Source: Lacticaseibacillus nasuensis JCM 17158 (lineage in GTDB: Bacteria; Bacillota; Bacilli; Lactobacillales; Lactobacillaceae). Taken from it: a DNA stretch of 64,000 nucleotides. Position numbers and translations under genes: made by a program. The DNA lies in the NCBI RefSeq assembly GCF_001434705.1, contig NZ_AZDJ01000030.1:110606-174605 (forward strand), written 5' to 3'. The notes below the pieces were generated by a model, which saw nothing but the letters and a program-made list of their open reading frames with translations, did not search any database and had not been told where the DNA came from. This document shows, one piece after another, positions 17,677 through 25,612 of this stretch; position 1 is the stretch's first letter, and each line of letters opens with the position of its first letter.

Positions 17677-17934
17677 ATGATGAACGATCAAGCCGTCTTC
17701 ACCGCGCAACTGGAAATGATTGCTTACCCCAACATCACGGCCCGCACCGAAACCGGCGCGCCGTTGACCATTGAAACCAACGAAAAACAACGCACTGACC
17801 CCGCCTTTTGGGCGTCCGTCAGTGCGATTTTGAAAGCGAAATTATGGGTACCGGTGTCCAAACGCCTGCACCAGCTGCTCGACAGCGACTGGCTGGCCGT
17901 GCAAACGCCAGCGCCGCAGTTACGGCTAGGTTAA
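17677..17934 (+). CDS. small soluble protein of unknown function
   Basis: About 85 residues with a plausible fold-sized sequence: a beta-like start (FTAQLEMIAYPNITARTETG) and then an alpha part rich in Trp and Leu (FWASVSAILKAKLWVPVSKRLHQLLDSDW). Tandem ATG codons at 17677 and 17680 follow GAAAGGATG. The stop codon overlaps that of the convergent gene by a few bases. Family not recognised. Confidence 0.65.
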   Translation: MMNDQAVFTAQLEMIAYPNITARTETGAPLTIETNEKQRTDPAFWASVSAILKAKLWVPVSKRLHQLLDSDWLAVQTPAPQLRLG

Positions 17935-18422
17935 GCCTTTTGCCATTGCGCAAAGGTGTGCGCCGCCACCAGTAACGTCAGCACGGCGTCCGGCGACAAC
18001 GCCGCCGTCACCGTTTGCAGGTGCCCGGTGGTGGCCACGGCGCCAATGACTTCCAGGCCATACTTGACGATGTTCAAGTCGACGGCCGCAGCGTACTCCC
18101 CGTCAAACACAGGCTCGTGATTATACGTGAAGTTCAGCTTGTCTTCGGTAATCGAGCCGTCCACGTGGTTGACCATGATGCGGTCTTCCAGCTTGGCCAC
18201 CGGTGCCTTGTCATCCAACAGGTTCAACTTGTGGTCCGATTCTTCGCGGAAGTAGTTGCCTTGTAACATGTTCAGATAATCTGCCGCCGGGTGCGCCAAC
18301 ACCTTGAGGTAATCAACCGCAGCGGCGACCTTGGCTTCTGGGAGCAGGGTCGTTTTGGCTAACAATGCATCGTGATTCGCTTCAAGCCAGTCGGCCAGTT
18401 CACTGATTTCAAATTGATCCAT
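17931..18422 (-). CDS. uncharacterised cytosolic protein, 163 residues
   Basis: Acidic soluble protein starting MDQFEISELADWLEANHDALL. Residues 1-70 look helical, and the remainder has beta-like segments (MVNHVDGSITEDKLNFTYNHEPVFDG). No signal peptide or known motif. The ATG at 18422 follows GGAGG with ideal spacing; an in-frame upstream ATG has no site. It is convergent with the preceding small gene, sharing their final bases. Function not recognised. Confidence 0.72.
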   Translation of the reverse strand: MDQFEISELADWLEANHDALLAKTTLLPEAKVAAAVDYLKVLAHPAADYLNMLQGNYFREESDHKLNLLDDKAPVAKLEDRIMVNHVDGSITEDKLNFTYNHEPVFDGEYAAAVDLNIVKYGLEVIGAVATTGHLQTVTAALSPDAVLTLLVAAHTFAQWQKA

Positions 18423-18613
18423 GATATCCTCCGTCAACAATTGTCGCAGTACCTGGCTATTGTATCATTTTTCCCCTGGCCGTGCCGCTGGTGGCTTTAA
18501 CACAGTGGACACTCAACTGTAACGTCACCGTAACCGAACCCGCCTTATAATAAGAGTAGGGAAAAAGTAAGAGCTTACTTTCCCCGCTGCTCATGATGAA
18601 AAGGAGGGAGAAT

Positions 18614-18778
18614 ATGGCACAGACACTACCAATGGTTGACGCTTTTGGCCGGGTCACAACATTACAACCGCAAGTCACGTACAAGTTGCGCGTAAAAAAC
18701 GGCTATATTCTTGTCTTGCGGCCCAATCAGGAGCAATACCGCTTACCGAATTTGTTGACGTTGAACCGTTCGGCGTAG
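18614..18778 (+). CDS. small unknown protein, 54 residues
   Basis: Short frame MAQTLPMVDAFGRV with a very strong AAGGAGGGAG ribosome site and a TATAAT-like -10 box near 18547. The composition is basic and beta-like (VTYKLRVKNGYILVLR), with no membrane segment. The conserved-looking initiation signals argue for a real gene, but I recognise no family. Confidence 0.6.
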   Translation: MAQTLPMVDAFGRVTTLQPQVTYKLRVKNGYILVLRPNQEQYRLPNLLTLNRSA

Positions 18779-18842
18779 TCAGCGCCGTGGAATCAGGCGC
18801 TGAGCAAGCGAACCGGCACCTGACTGGAACATTTAAAAATCA

Positions 18843-18877
18843 AGCAGGGAGTGCGACGAATCTCGCACTCCCCTTTG
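18843..18877. terminator. bidirectional terminator
   Basis: A 10-bp perfect stem GGGAGTGCGA/TCGCACTCCC (18847-18856, 18863-18872) followed by CCTTTGTT on the plus strand. It separates the convergent small gene and the DMT transporter gene. Confidence 0.65.
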
Positions 18878-19777
18878 TTACTCCGGTGCCTGCGGGCCGG
18901 CTAGCGCCATTAAGCCCACGCAGGCGATGATCAGCGCCCCACCGGCCAGCTCGGCCCCGCTGACGGCAAAGCCCAAGAACACCACCGAGGTCACGGTTGC
19001 CCCCAGCGGCTCGAAGGCATCCAGCAGGCTCGCCGCGGTCGGCGAGATGTACTGCAAACTGGCGAGATACACCAGGTACGCGACGATTGTGCCGAAAATC
19101 ACGACAAAAGCATATGCCGCCCAGCCTGACGCGGGGAGGTGCGGGACGCCCACCCAAAACGGGTGCACCACCGTCATCACCAAGCCGCCTAATAACTGCG
19201 CCCAGCCGGTCACGACTAGCGGCGAGTACACCGCCAGCAGGCTGGCCGGCAACAGCGTGTACACGGCCGCGGCCACAGCGGCGAGAATGCCCCACAGCAA
19301 GGCCTGAGGGGTAATCGCCAGCTGGGTAAAATGCCCCTTGGTGACCACCATTGCCGTCCCCACCATGGCCAAGGCGATGATGACCACGTCGAGCCGACGC
19401 GGCAATTCCCGAGCGCGGAAGGCAAGCCACACCAAGACCAGCACCGGCGACAAGTATTGCAAGATGGTCGCAGTCGGCGCGCCGGCCACCGCCACGGCCT
19501 TGAAGTAGATGTACTGCATGGCAATCATGCCAAATAAGATGAAGGCAATCATCTGCCCCGCGCTGTGGGCCTGCCGCCAAGGCGCCAGCACCGCGCGCCG
19601 TTGCGTCACCAGCGCAATGGCCAGCGTGACGACCCCGGCAATCAGCATCTTCGAGCTAATTAGCCACGACACCGTCACCCCGAGGCCGAAGAGGTAATCA
19701 CTCGCCGGACCCGAAATCCCCCATAATAATGATCCTAGGATCGCCATTGCGATGCCTGCCATGCGCTTGCCTTGCAT
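18878..19777 (-). CDS. EamA-family (DMT superfamily) transporter
   Basis: 299-residue membrane protein with ten hydrophobic helices in two EamA repeats (about 8-140 and 150-290). LLWGISGPASDYLF, YIYFKAVAVAGAPTATILQYLSPVLV and YLASLQYISPTAASLLDAFEPLGA are the repeat landmarks. It is a probable exporter of metabolites or amino acids; the substrate is not predictable. The start at 19777 follows GGAGG. The downstream end of the tag gene is 10 bases away on the same strand, so a tag-DMT transcript is likely. Confidence 0.88.
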   Translation of the reverse strand: MQGKRMAGIAMAILGSLLWGISGPASDYLFGLGVTVSWLISSKMLIAGVVTLAIALVTQRRAVLAPWRQAHSAGQMIAFILFGMIAMQYIYFKAVAVAGAPTATILQYLSPVLVLVWLAFRARELPRRLDVVIIALAMVGTAMVVTKGHFTQLAITPQALLWGILAAVAAAVYTLLPASLLAVYSPLVVTGWAQLLGGLVMTVVHPFWVGVPHLPASGWAAYAFVVIFGTIVAYLVYLASLQYISPTAASLLDAFEPLGATVTSVVFLGFAVSGAELAGGALIIACVGLMALAGPQAPE

Positions 19778-19787
19778 GTTGCCTCCG

Positions 19788-20336
19788 TTATGCCTCCGGC
19801 TGTTGCCAGCCGGCTAAGTGATCGTCGATGATGCCTGCGCCTTGCAAGAAACTATAAATCGTCGTCGGGCCGACAAATTGAAACCCGCGTGTCTTCATGT
19901 CCTTGGCCACGCGCTGCGACAAGTCGCTTTGCGCGGGAATCTCGGCGCTGGTGCGCGGCCGGGTTACGATTTGCCGGCCGCCCGTGAACCCCCAGATGTA
20001 CGCATCAAACGAGCCGATTGCCGCTTGGACGCGCTGCACCGCCTGGGCGTTATTGCGAATCGCCCATAACTTGCGGCGGTTGCGGATGATGGCGGGATTT
20101 TGCATCGCCGCTTCGAGGGCCGGGTCCGGCATTGCCGCCACCACGTCGATGGCAAAATCGGCAAACTGCGCGCGAAACGCCGCGCGTTTTTTCAACACCG
20201 TCACCCAGCTCAGCCCCGCCTGCAAGGTTTCCAGACTTAACAGCTCGAACAACTGCTGGTCGGCGTGCTGCGGTCGGCCCCACTCGTGATCATGATACGC
20301 CTGTAACAACGGATCGCTTTGCCACCATTCAGTCAT
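19788..20336 (-). CDS. tag: DNA-3-methyladenine glycosylase I, variant lacking the zinc-snap cysteines
   Basis: 182-residue Tag-family glycosylase that removes 3-methyladenine from alkylated DNA. YHDHEWG, LQAGLSWVTVLKKR, NPAIIRNRRK, GFQFVGPTTIYSFLQ and GIIDDHLAG are family landmarks. In E. coli Tag an N-terminal Cys4 and a C-terminal Cys (four residues after the second His) bind structural zinc. Here the N-terminus reads MTEWWQSDP and the C-terminal site reads DHLAGW, so both cysteines are absent while both histidines remain. The start at 20336 follows AAGGGAT; the upstream extension overlaps the usp terminator. Confidence 0.88.
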   Translation of the reverse strand: MTEWWQSDPLLQAYHDHEWGRPQHADQQLFELLSLETLQAGLSWVTVLKKRAAFRAQFADFAIDVVAAMPDPALEAAMQNPAIIRNRRKLWAIRNNAQAVQRVQAAIGSFDAYIWGFTGGRQIVTRPRTSAEIPAQSDLSQRVAKDMKTRGFQFVGPTTIYSFLQGAGIIDDHLAGWQQPEA

Positions 20337-20385
20337 GACTATCCCTTCTTTCCTCACTAGATTACGCCAAGTGCGGTCGGGAGCC

Positions 20386-20417
20386 CAAAAAAATGGACAC
20401 GATCGGCATCGTGTCCA
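20386..20417 (-). terminator. intrinsic terminator after the second usp gene
   Basis: GGACACGAT/ATCGTGTCC stem, GCCG loop, then ATTTTTTT on the minus strand, 19 bases past the stop codon. Confidence 0.88.
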
Positions 20418-20435
20418 AACAATTCTCACGAGTGG

Positions 20436-20882
20436 TTACTTCGTCTTGACGATCAACACGTCGCAAGGTGCCGTGCGGTTGACGTATTCGGTCACTGACC
20501 CCACCAGCATGCGCTCCATGGCGTTCAAGCCCGTCGCGCCAATCATAATCAAGTCGGTGTGGTGATCATGCGGAAAATCGGTGGCGATGACCGTCTTTGG
20601 GTTACCGAACCGCACGTGAATGTCCACGTCGGTCAAGCCGGCTGCCTTCGCCCGGTCCGCCAAGCCATTCAAATATTCCTCAGCGTCTTGGGTCAATTGG
20701 TACACAGCATCACCAGAAATCATGCCACCGTAGCCACCAATAAATTGTTTGGTATCCAGCACATTCAGGATGTCGAGGTGCGCGTGGTTGGCCCCGGCCA
20801 CCTTGACCGCCTTTTGAAACGCAAGCTCTGCTTCATCCGAACCATCCACTGGCACAAGGAGTTGGTTATACTCTTGATCCAT
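20436..20882 (-). CDS. universal stress protein, UspA family (canonical ATP-binding type)
   Basis: 148-residue single UspA domain. The first strand LLVPVDGSDEAELAFQKAV binds adenine in relatives, and GATGLNAMERMLVGSVTEYV fits the GxxGx(9)GS ATP-binding loop, unlike the Usp at 3.5-4.0 kb. The start at 20882 follows AAGGATG; codons further upstream in frame lie in the leader. It is monocistronic. Confidence 0.92.
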   Translation of the reverse strand: MDQEYNQLLVPVDGSDEAELAFQKAVKVAGANHAHLDILNVLDTKQFIGGYGGMISGDAVYQLTQDAEEYLNGLADRAKAAGLTDVDIHVRFGNPKTVIATDFPHDHHTDLIMIGATGLNAMERMLVGSVTEYVNRTAPCDVLIVKTK

Positions 20883-21182
20883 GTTGATCACATCCTTTTC
20901 TAAGTACCTTAAGCGTAAGCCATTCCACCGGTGAAAACAAGTCTGAACCCGATTGGTCTTGGTCAAAGGCTCGACACATCTCTTATGATTAATATTCGTA
21001 AACGTCTAGAATTTGTTCATTAATTTTGAACGGGTGTCCCCGCCTAAAAAGATATTAAGTTCTAATATATTTGTTGAATCATGTTGCAATTATCGCATTA
21101 AAACGCTAGATTATTAGTTAGACATAAGTCTAGTTGTAAACTCATACAATAGTGAGAATCCAGAGAAACGTGGTGAATATTA
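20883..21182. other. 300-base divergent intergenic region
   Basis: AT-rich stretch between usp (leftward) and the XRE regulator (rightward). No coding frame is visible. A small palindrome TAGAC-ATAA-GTCTA lies near 21118-21131, just upstream of a TACAAT-like -10 box, and could be an operator for the regulator. The leftward usp leader seems long, roughly 60 to 150 bases. Nothing else is supported. Confidence 0.4.
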
Positions 21183-21572
21183 ATGACAGAAACAGTTGGT
21201 AGTGCCCTGCGCCACATTCGCAAGGGGCGTGGCGAATCAATCGTGGCCGTCGCCAAGGCGACCCATACCTCCCCAGCCAGCTTTACGAAGTGGGAAAACG
21301 ACCAAACCGTCCCGAGTGAACGCAGCATTCGCAAGCTCGCCGATTATTATGACATGGCGCCAACCAGCTTGTTGGCCCTCGCGTATCCCACGAAGTACGC
21401 GACCCCCACTGAGCAGCTCAGTATGGCCGGCAAGACGCTGATTCGGGCCGAAGACCTCTTCAGCTCAGACACCGTCCTCACCTATGACGGTCATGCCTTG
21501 CCAGATGATCGCAAGCAGTTGATTGCCGCCTTTACCGCCGGGTTATTCCTGCGCAGCAAGCAAAGCAATTAA
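21183..21572 (+). CDS. XRE-family transcriptional regulator
   Basis: 129-residue protein. Residues about 6-60 form a Cro/CI-type helix-turn-helix (LRHIRKGRGESIVAVAKATHTSPASFTKWENDQTVPS, then IRKLADYYDMAPTSLL). The C-terminal 65 residues have no recognised sensor domain. The ribosome site (GGTGAATATTA) is weak. It is flanked by a strong terminator, directly after which an insertion sequence remnant is inserted. Regulated genes are unknown; autoregulation through the upstream palindrome is possible. Confidence 0.85.
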   Translation: MTETVGSALRHIRKGRGESIVAVAKATHTSPASFTKWENDQTVPSERSIRKLADYYDMAPTSLLALAYPTKYATPTEQLSMAGKTLIRAEDLFSSDTVLTYDGHALPDDRKQLIAAFTAGLFLRSKQSN

Positions 21573-21614
21573 CCTCAACGCTCACTGATTTCAACTAACT
21601 TGATTACACATGAA

Positions 21615-21648
21615 AGGGCCGATGACAGATACTGTCATCGGCCTTTTC
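21615..21648 (+). terminator. intrinsic terminator of the XRE regulator gene
   Basis: A 12-bp perfect stem GGCCGATGACAG/CTGTCATCGGCC followed by TTTTC. The insertion sequence begins within a few bases of its 3' end. Confidence 0.88.
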
Positions 21649-21663
21649 ATGTTTGGCGGACTG

Positions 21664-22567
21664 TCAAACTAAGTGCAACACTTTATCAAAGAACACCTCG
21701 GACGGGGTTTGATAGTCTAAAACCCTTCTAGGACGTCGATTTAGATCAACTTGACACTTGTGGACTTCTTCATCGGAATGGCCTCGTATCAATATATTTC
21801 GCGGAAAATAATCTCGAATTAGTCCATTTGTATTCTCGTTGGTGTCGCGTTCGTGTGGTGAATACGGTTTTGGCCAATAAACTGTGATCGCCAACTCATC
21901 TGCGACTTCCTCAAAATAAAGAAATTCGACTCCGTGATCTGGTGTAATGGAATGCACAAATACTTTTGGCATCGAACGTAGGAGTATTAATACGGTAGTA
22001 TTGATTGACTCCGCGTCTTTGTGCTTAGCTTCCGCAATCAATGAATACCTGGTTTTGCGTTCTACCAGGGTTACAAGTACTTCCTCATTGACCTTACCTA
22101 AAACCGTATCTAGTGCCCAATCTCCAATTCGTGAGCGATTATTAATGAAATTGGGTCGCTCAGATGTTGGAATATAAGGAACTTGTGGCGTCGCATGTTT
22201 ACGAACCCCTTTGGGATACTTCTTGTGTCCCTTGCGTCGCGAGGAGCGCCTAATACCCGTATCTCCTTTAGATGTAAACGGCAAGCCTAAGTTATTGTGC
22301 TCAATATCTCGATAGATGGTATTGAAGCTGATATTCGCAATATGCTCACTTTTCAAACGAGCAACGATTTGTTCTGGCGACCAATGATGCTCAATGATTA
22401 AGTTGACCATTTTAGTTCGCAAGGCCGGTGCATTCGAAAGAATACTAGGCTTGTGTGAACGCAACCTCGCAGCTTAATAATCGGCTTGTGCTTCACAGGC
22501 TTTGTATTCACCTGTGCAAAACTAAGATACTTTCTCGTTCAGCTAGGGTAAGATCGTGATGGCTCAT
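21664..22567 (-). pseudogene. IS30-family transposase, internally deleted and frameshifted
   Basis: The N-terminal start MSHHDLTLAERESILVLH (ATG at 22567) resembles IS30 transposases but ends at a TGA at 22508-22510. The expected helix-turn-helix segment is missing. A second piece (GEYKACEAQADY) resumes in another frame and meets a TAA. The remaining open frame gives 266 residues from MRSHKPSILSNAP to the end, with the DDE catalytic core: IGDWALDTVLGK (D), ITPDHGVEF (D) and SPHERDTNENTNGLIRDYFPR (E). Family members are usually 310-350 residues. Confidence 0.85.
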
Positions 22568-22619
22568 GACGAGTACGCCTTAATGTTTTTCTTGGTCGTT
22601 AAACATTGTACTCGTCATG
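22565..22619. repeat. subterminal hairpin covering the transposase start codon
   Basis: Perfect 12-bp arms CATGACGAGTAC and GTACTCGTCATG, continued by an inner AATGTT/AACATT pair. The transposase ATG (22565-22567) lies at the base of the hairpin, so transcripts entering the element from outside could hide the start codon. Such protection is known for several insertion sequences. Confidence 0.65.
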
Positions 22620-22721
22620 GGTTTCTTCGTATTCATAAAGTGTTGCACTTGAATTGTAAATCCGCCCAACACAAAAACGGTCACACGTTGCGTGCAACCG
22701 CCAGATGTTTGCCGCTATTGG

Positions 22722-24086
22722 CTAGGCCTCAGCCTCTGCTTCAGTCGGCGCCGCCGGCTTTTCGCCGACTGTCACCTCGAACCAAGTGGGAAAGCCCCGC
22801 TCAAAGTCGGTGACGGTAAACTTGTACCGCTCCAAACTGACGCTGTCACCTTTTTGTAGGTCCGGGTGGTCTTCCATCAAGAAGCCGGCAATCGTGACAA
22901 TATCGGACTCCTGAAACTCGGCCAACTTGGTGCGGAAGAACCGCTCGAAATCATACAGCGTCGTCTTGCCGCTGACCTTGAAGACTTTCGGGTCATGGGT
23001 TTTGATGATGTACTCGTCGGACACGTCGTCGATTTCATCCTTGACGGTCCCGAAGAGTTCCTCATAAATATCTTTATCGGTGACGATCCCACTCGTCCCG
23101 CCGTATTCATCGACGACGGTGACGATTGGGGTTTGTTTTTGGATCATGCGTTGTAGAATTGTATGAATCGGCGTCACTTCCGGCACGGTGATCATCGCGC
23201 GCAACAGCTTGGACACCCGCACGGAATCATCGATGCGAGACTGGCGGACCAAGTCATAGATGTAGACGTAGCCGAGAATCTTGTCCTTGTCCCCATCGGC
23301 CACCACCGGGAAGCGGCTGTAACCTTCTTGCAGGTAATCGCGAATGACTTCCTTAACGGTGGCAGTGATATCGACCACCACCAGGCTGGTGCGGTCGACC
23401 ATGATGTCGTGCGCCGTCTTGTCGTTGAGGTCAAAGGCGCGCTGCATGTAGGTGACATCGTTTTGGTCCATTTCGCCGGTGGTAATGGCGGCCTTGCTGA
23501 GGTTCAAGATCTCGGCTTGGGTGAAGGCCTCGTTGCCTTCATCGGCCGGCTTCATCCCCATCAGGCGCACCAGACCAGTGGCCGAGTGGTTCAGCAACCA
23601 CACGAACGGGAAGAAGACGATGTGGAAATAATGTAGCGGCGTGACGACGAACATCAGCACCTTCACGGGAAAATCGATGGCGATATTCTTCGGGACGATT
23701 TCGGTGAGGACCACTTCCAGGTAAGTCAGCAAAATCACCCCGGCAATGGCACCGACGATGTGCAAACCGCCGCCAGCTAGTTGCAGGTGGGTCAGCTTGA
23801 GCAAATCGACCAGCAGAAACTCGACCGTTTCTTCCCCAATCCAGCCTAAGACGATCCCCGCGACGGACACGCCAACCTGGGTGGTCGACAGGTATTCATT
23901 CAGGTTATGCACCATTTTCAAGGCGCGCTTCAACTTCACTTGCTTGCCGGTGCTTTGCTTGAGGAGCTCCTCAAGCGCACTCGGCCGGCTTTGCACCAGC
24001 GCAAATTCGCTGGCCACAAAGAAGGCAGCAAACAAAAACGTGATGACCATCACCAAAAGATTGCCGGCGACTTGGCCACTATTCAT
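22722..24086 (-). CDS. CNNM/CorC-HlyC family membrane protein (hemolysin-like)
   Basis: 454 residues: an N-terminal CNNM (DUF21) membrane domain with four hydrophobic segments (about 1-190), two CBS domains (about 215-335, with DIMVDRTSLVVVD and VVDEYGGTSGIVTDKDI), and a C-terminal CorC_HlyC domain (about 350-435). The family is linked to Mg2+ or Co2+ efflux, with older annotation as hemolysin. The start at 24086 follows a GGGG site. It stands alone beside the IS30 remnant, which lies 52 bases after its stop. Confidence 0.9.
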   Translation of the reverse strand: MNSGQVAGNLLVMVITFLFAAFFVASEFALVQSRPSALEELLKQSTGKQVKLKRALKMVHNLNEYLSTTQVGVSVAGIVLGWIGEETVEFLLVDLLKLTHLQLAGGGLHIVGAIAGVILLTYLEVVLTEIVPKNIAIDFPVKVLMFVVTPLHYFHIVFFPFVWLLNHSATGLVRLMGMKPADEGNEAFTQAEILNLSKAAITTGEMDQNDVTYMQRAFDLNDKTAHDIMVDRTSLVVVDITATVKEVIRDYLQEGYSRFPVVADGDKDKILGYVYIYDLVRQSRIDDSVRVSKLLRAMITVPEVTPIHTILQRMIQKQTPIVTVVDEYGGTSGIVTDKDIYEELFGTVKDEIDDVSDEYIIKTHDPKVFKVSGKTTLYDFERFFRTKLAEFQESDIVTIAGFLMEDHPDLQKGDSVSLERYKFTVTDFERGFPTWFEVTVGEKPAAPTEAEAEA

Positions 24087-24195
24087 ATTTTATTCCCCAT
24101 TTCACAACTATTGAGATATGAACTAGTTTATCATTATCACCAGGTGAATAACAGTTCACCCCGCAACCCGGTCAGCAATCACGAAAGGTCCAACC

Positions 24196-24963
24196 ATGCT
24201 CACGCAATCTCAACTCTTCGCCGCAACGATGGCGGCATATGCTGCCCACCCCGAACCGCCAGTCAGCGAGTTACTGAACCACCCGTTACCGGCCACGCCA
24301 CCAGTCGGCCAGCAACCCCCGGCCTGGCGGGTCGAAAACATCGATGTCGTCGCTGCCATGAGCCACCTACCGCTACCCGTAGGCGTCATGAATTTTGCCA
24401 GCCCAGTGGTGCCAGGCGGCAGCGTCGAAGCGGGGATCAAAGCCCAAGAAGAAAGCATTGCCAAGGGCACCTACCTGGTCCCGGCACTGCGCGAGTTCGA
24501 GGCTAGTTATTACCAGCCGAATCGCGCCAACCCCAACCACGGCCTGTACTCGCGCCGCTTGATCTATTCCGCTCATGTGCGGCAGCTCTTCGACGAACAC
24601 CAAGAGCGCCTGGCGAACCGGTACTTAGACATTGTCACGGTGGCAGCGCCGAACCGCACGCGCGGCACCATCACCGATAGCGTGGCCCTCGCCGACATTC
24701 AAGCCAAGATCAGCCAGACATTGCGCGCCTTTAAGGCTCATGCCTGCCGCCACCTCGTACTCGGGGCATTCGGCACCGGGGTCTTCAAAAACCCACCGCA
24801 ACCAGTCGGCCGGTTGTTTGGCCAGGCAATCGCGGCGCCTGAGTTTGCCGGCGCCTTTACCACAATTATCTTCGCTGTTTATGACCCTCGTGGCGAAACC
24901 TTGCCGCCATTTCAGGCAGGGCTCACCGCTGGTTTTCAGGAGGCACACCATGCTCACCCTTGA
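24196..24963 (+). CDS. TIGR02452 family protein, microbial-type poly(ADP-ribose) glycohydrolase-like
   Basis: 255-residue macrodomain-related protein. NFASPVVPGGSVEAGIKAQEES matches the family element (N-P-G-G-G-x(6-8)-Q-E-E) that binds and hydrolyses ADP-ribose links, although one glycine of the usual GGG is serine here. The rest (IDVVTVAAPN-like strand, LGAFGTGVFKNPP) is also typical. The probable role is removal of ADP-ribose from proteins or related nucleotides in the cytosol. The ATG at 24196 follows GAAAGG. The next gene overlaps it by 14 bases. Confidence 0.82.
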   Translation: MLTQSQLFAATMAAYAAHPEPPVSELLNHPLPATPPVGQQPPAWRVENIDVVAAMSHLPLPVGVMNFASPVVPGGSVEAGIKAQEESIAKGTYLVPALREFEASYYQPNRANPNHGLYSRRLIYSAHVRQLFDEHQERLANRYLDIVTVAAPNRTRGTITDSVALADIQAKISQTLRAFKAHACRHLVLGAFGTGVFKNPPQPVGRLFGQAIAAPEFAGAFTTIIFAVYDPRGETLPPFQAGLTAGFQEAHHAHP

Positions 24964-25573
24964 CGTATTTCAACACGCAGATTCAGAAGGCCCCGGTAGC
25001 ATCACCGCCTGGGCCGAGGCCAATGACGTGACCTTGCGCCTGCATCGCCCCGACCTTGGCGCTCGAATTCAGCTCCTGAACCCCGCCGACTTAGACGGCG
25101 TCATCGTTCTCGGCGGCCCGCAAAGCGTCAATGATGATGACGCCTGGCTGGCCGCGGAGCGCATCATCATTCGCAGCCTGATCAAACTGGGCCGGCCAGT
25201 GGTGGGAATTTGCCTCGGCGCCCAACAAATCGTCCGCGCGCTGGGCGCCGCGGTCACCCCGCTGGCTGCCGGTGAATACGGGCGGACCTTGGTCGCAGAT
25301 GAAGCCGGCAACTCAATCCCAGTCTTCCAGTGGCACGGCGAAGGCATGGCCAGCCTGCCCGGCAGCACGCCTTTATTCCACAACGCCGCGCAAGCCAACC
25401 AAGGCTTCACCTACCACAAGCGCACCCTTGGCCTCCAGTTTCACTTGGAGTGGTCCCGAGCCGACCAGGCGGCACTAGCCGCCACGCGCCCAGGCACGGC
25501 CGCGTTAAGTGCCGCCGAAACCGAAGCAGCCGCCGCGCTATTGAATCAGCTCCTCACGGCCACGATTTTATAA
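24950..25573 (+). CDS. class I glutamine amidotransferase-like protein
   Basis: 207 residues with the GATase-1 fold of the GMP-synthase-like group: GGPQSVNDDD, nucleophile Cys88 in GICLGAQQ, and the His165/Glu167 pair in LQFHLEW. The synthase partner is not fused. Related solitary proteins include gamma-glutamyl hydrolases and amidases of unknown substrate. The start at 24950 has CAGGAGG inside the end of the PARG-like gene, so the two are translationally coupled and probably functionally linked. Confidence 0.85.
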   Translation: MLTLDVFQHADSEGPGSITAWAEANDVTLRLHRPDLGARIQLLNPADLDGVIVLGGPQSVNDDDAWLAAERIIIRSLIKLGRPVVGICLGAQQIVRALGAAVTPLAAGEYGRTLVADEAGNSIPVFQWHGEGMASLPGSTPLFHNAAQANQGFTYHKRTLGLQFHLEWSRADQAALAATRPGTAALSAAETEAAAALLNQLLTATIL

Positions 25574-25612
25574 AAAAAGCCGCCAGCTGACGGTAAGTCA
25601 GTGGCGACGGCG
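25574..25612 (-). terminator. intrinsic terminator overlapping the methyltransferase stop
   Basis: Minus-strand arms CGCCACTGAC and GTCAGCTGGCG, with one bulged base, followed by GCTTTTTTT. The ascending arm contains the methyltransferase TGA stop. Confidence 0.75.

Larger units (their letters stand above)
21651..22670 (-). mobile_element. IS30-family insertion sequence, decayed copy
   Basis: About 1.02 kb bounded by imperfect inverted repeats. The left end starts GGCGGA at 21655 and the right end (minus strand) starts GGCGGA at 22666; both reach the shared core AAGTGCAACACTTTAT about 20 bases in. IS30 elements are usually slightly over 1 kb. No clear target duplication is readable. The base composition is visibly more AT-rich than the neighbours, consistent with acquisition from elsewhere. 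The transposase is disrupted, so the copy should be immobile unless complemented. Confidence 0.85.

Noticed and set aside
21651..22670. Larger mobile island around the IS30 copy
   Set aside because: Genes on both sides are ordinary chromosomal genes with host-like composition; only the IS itself is foreign.
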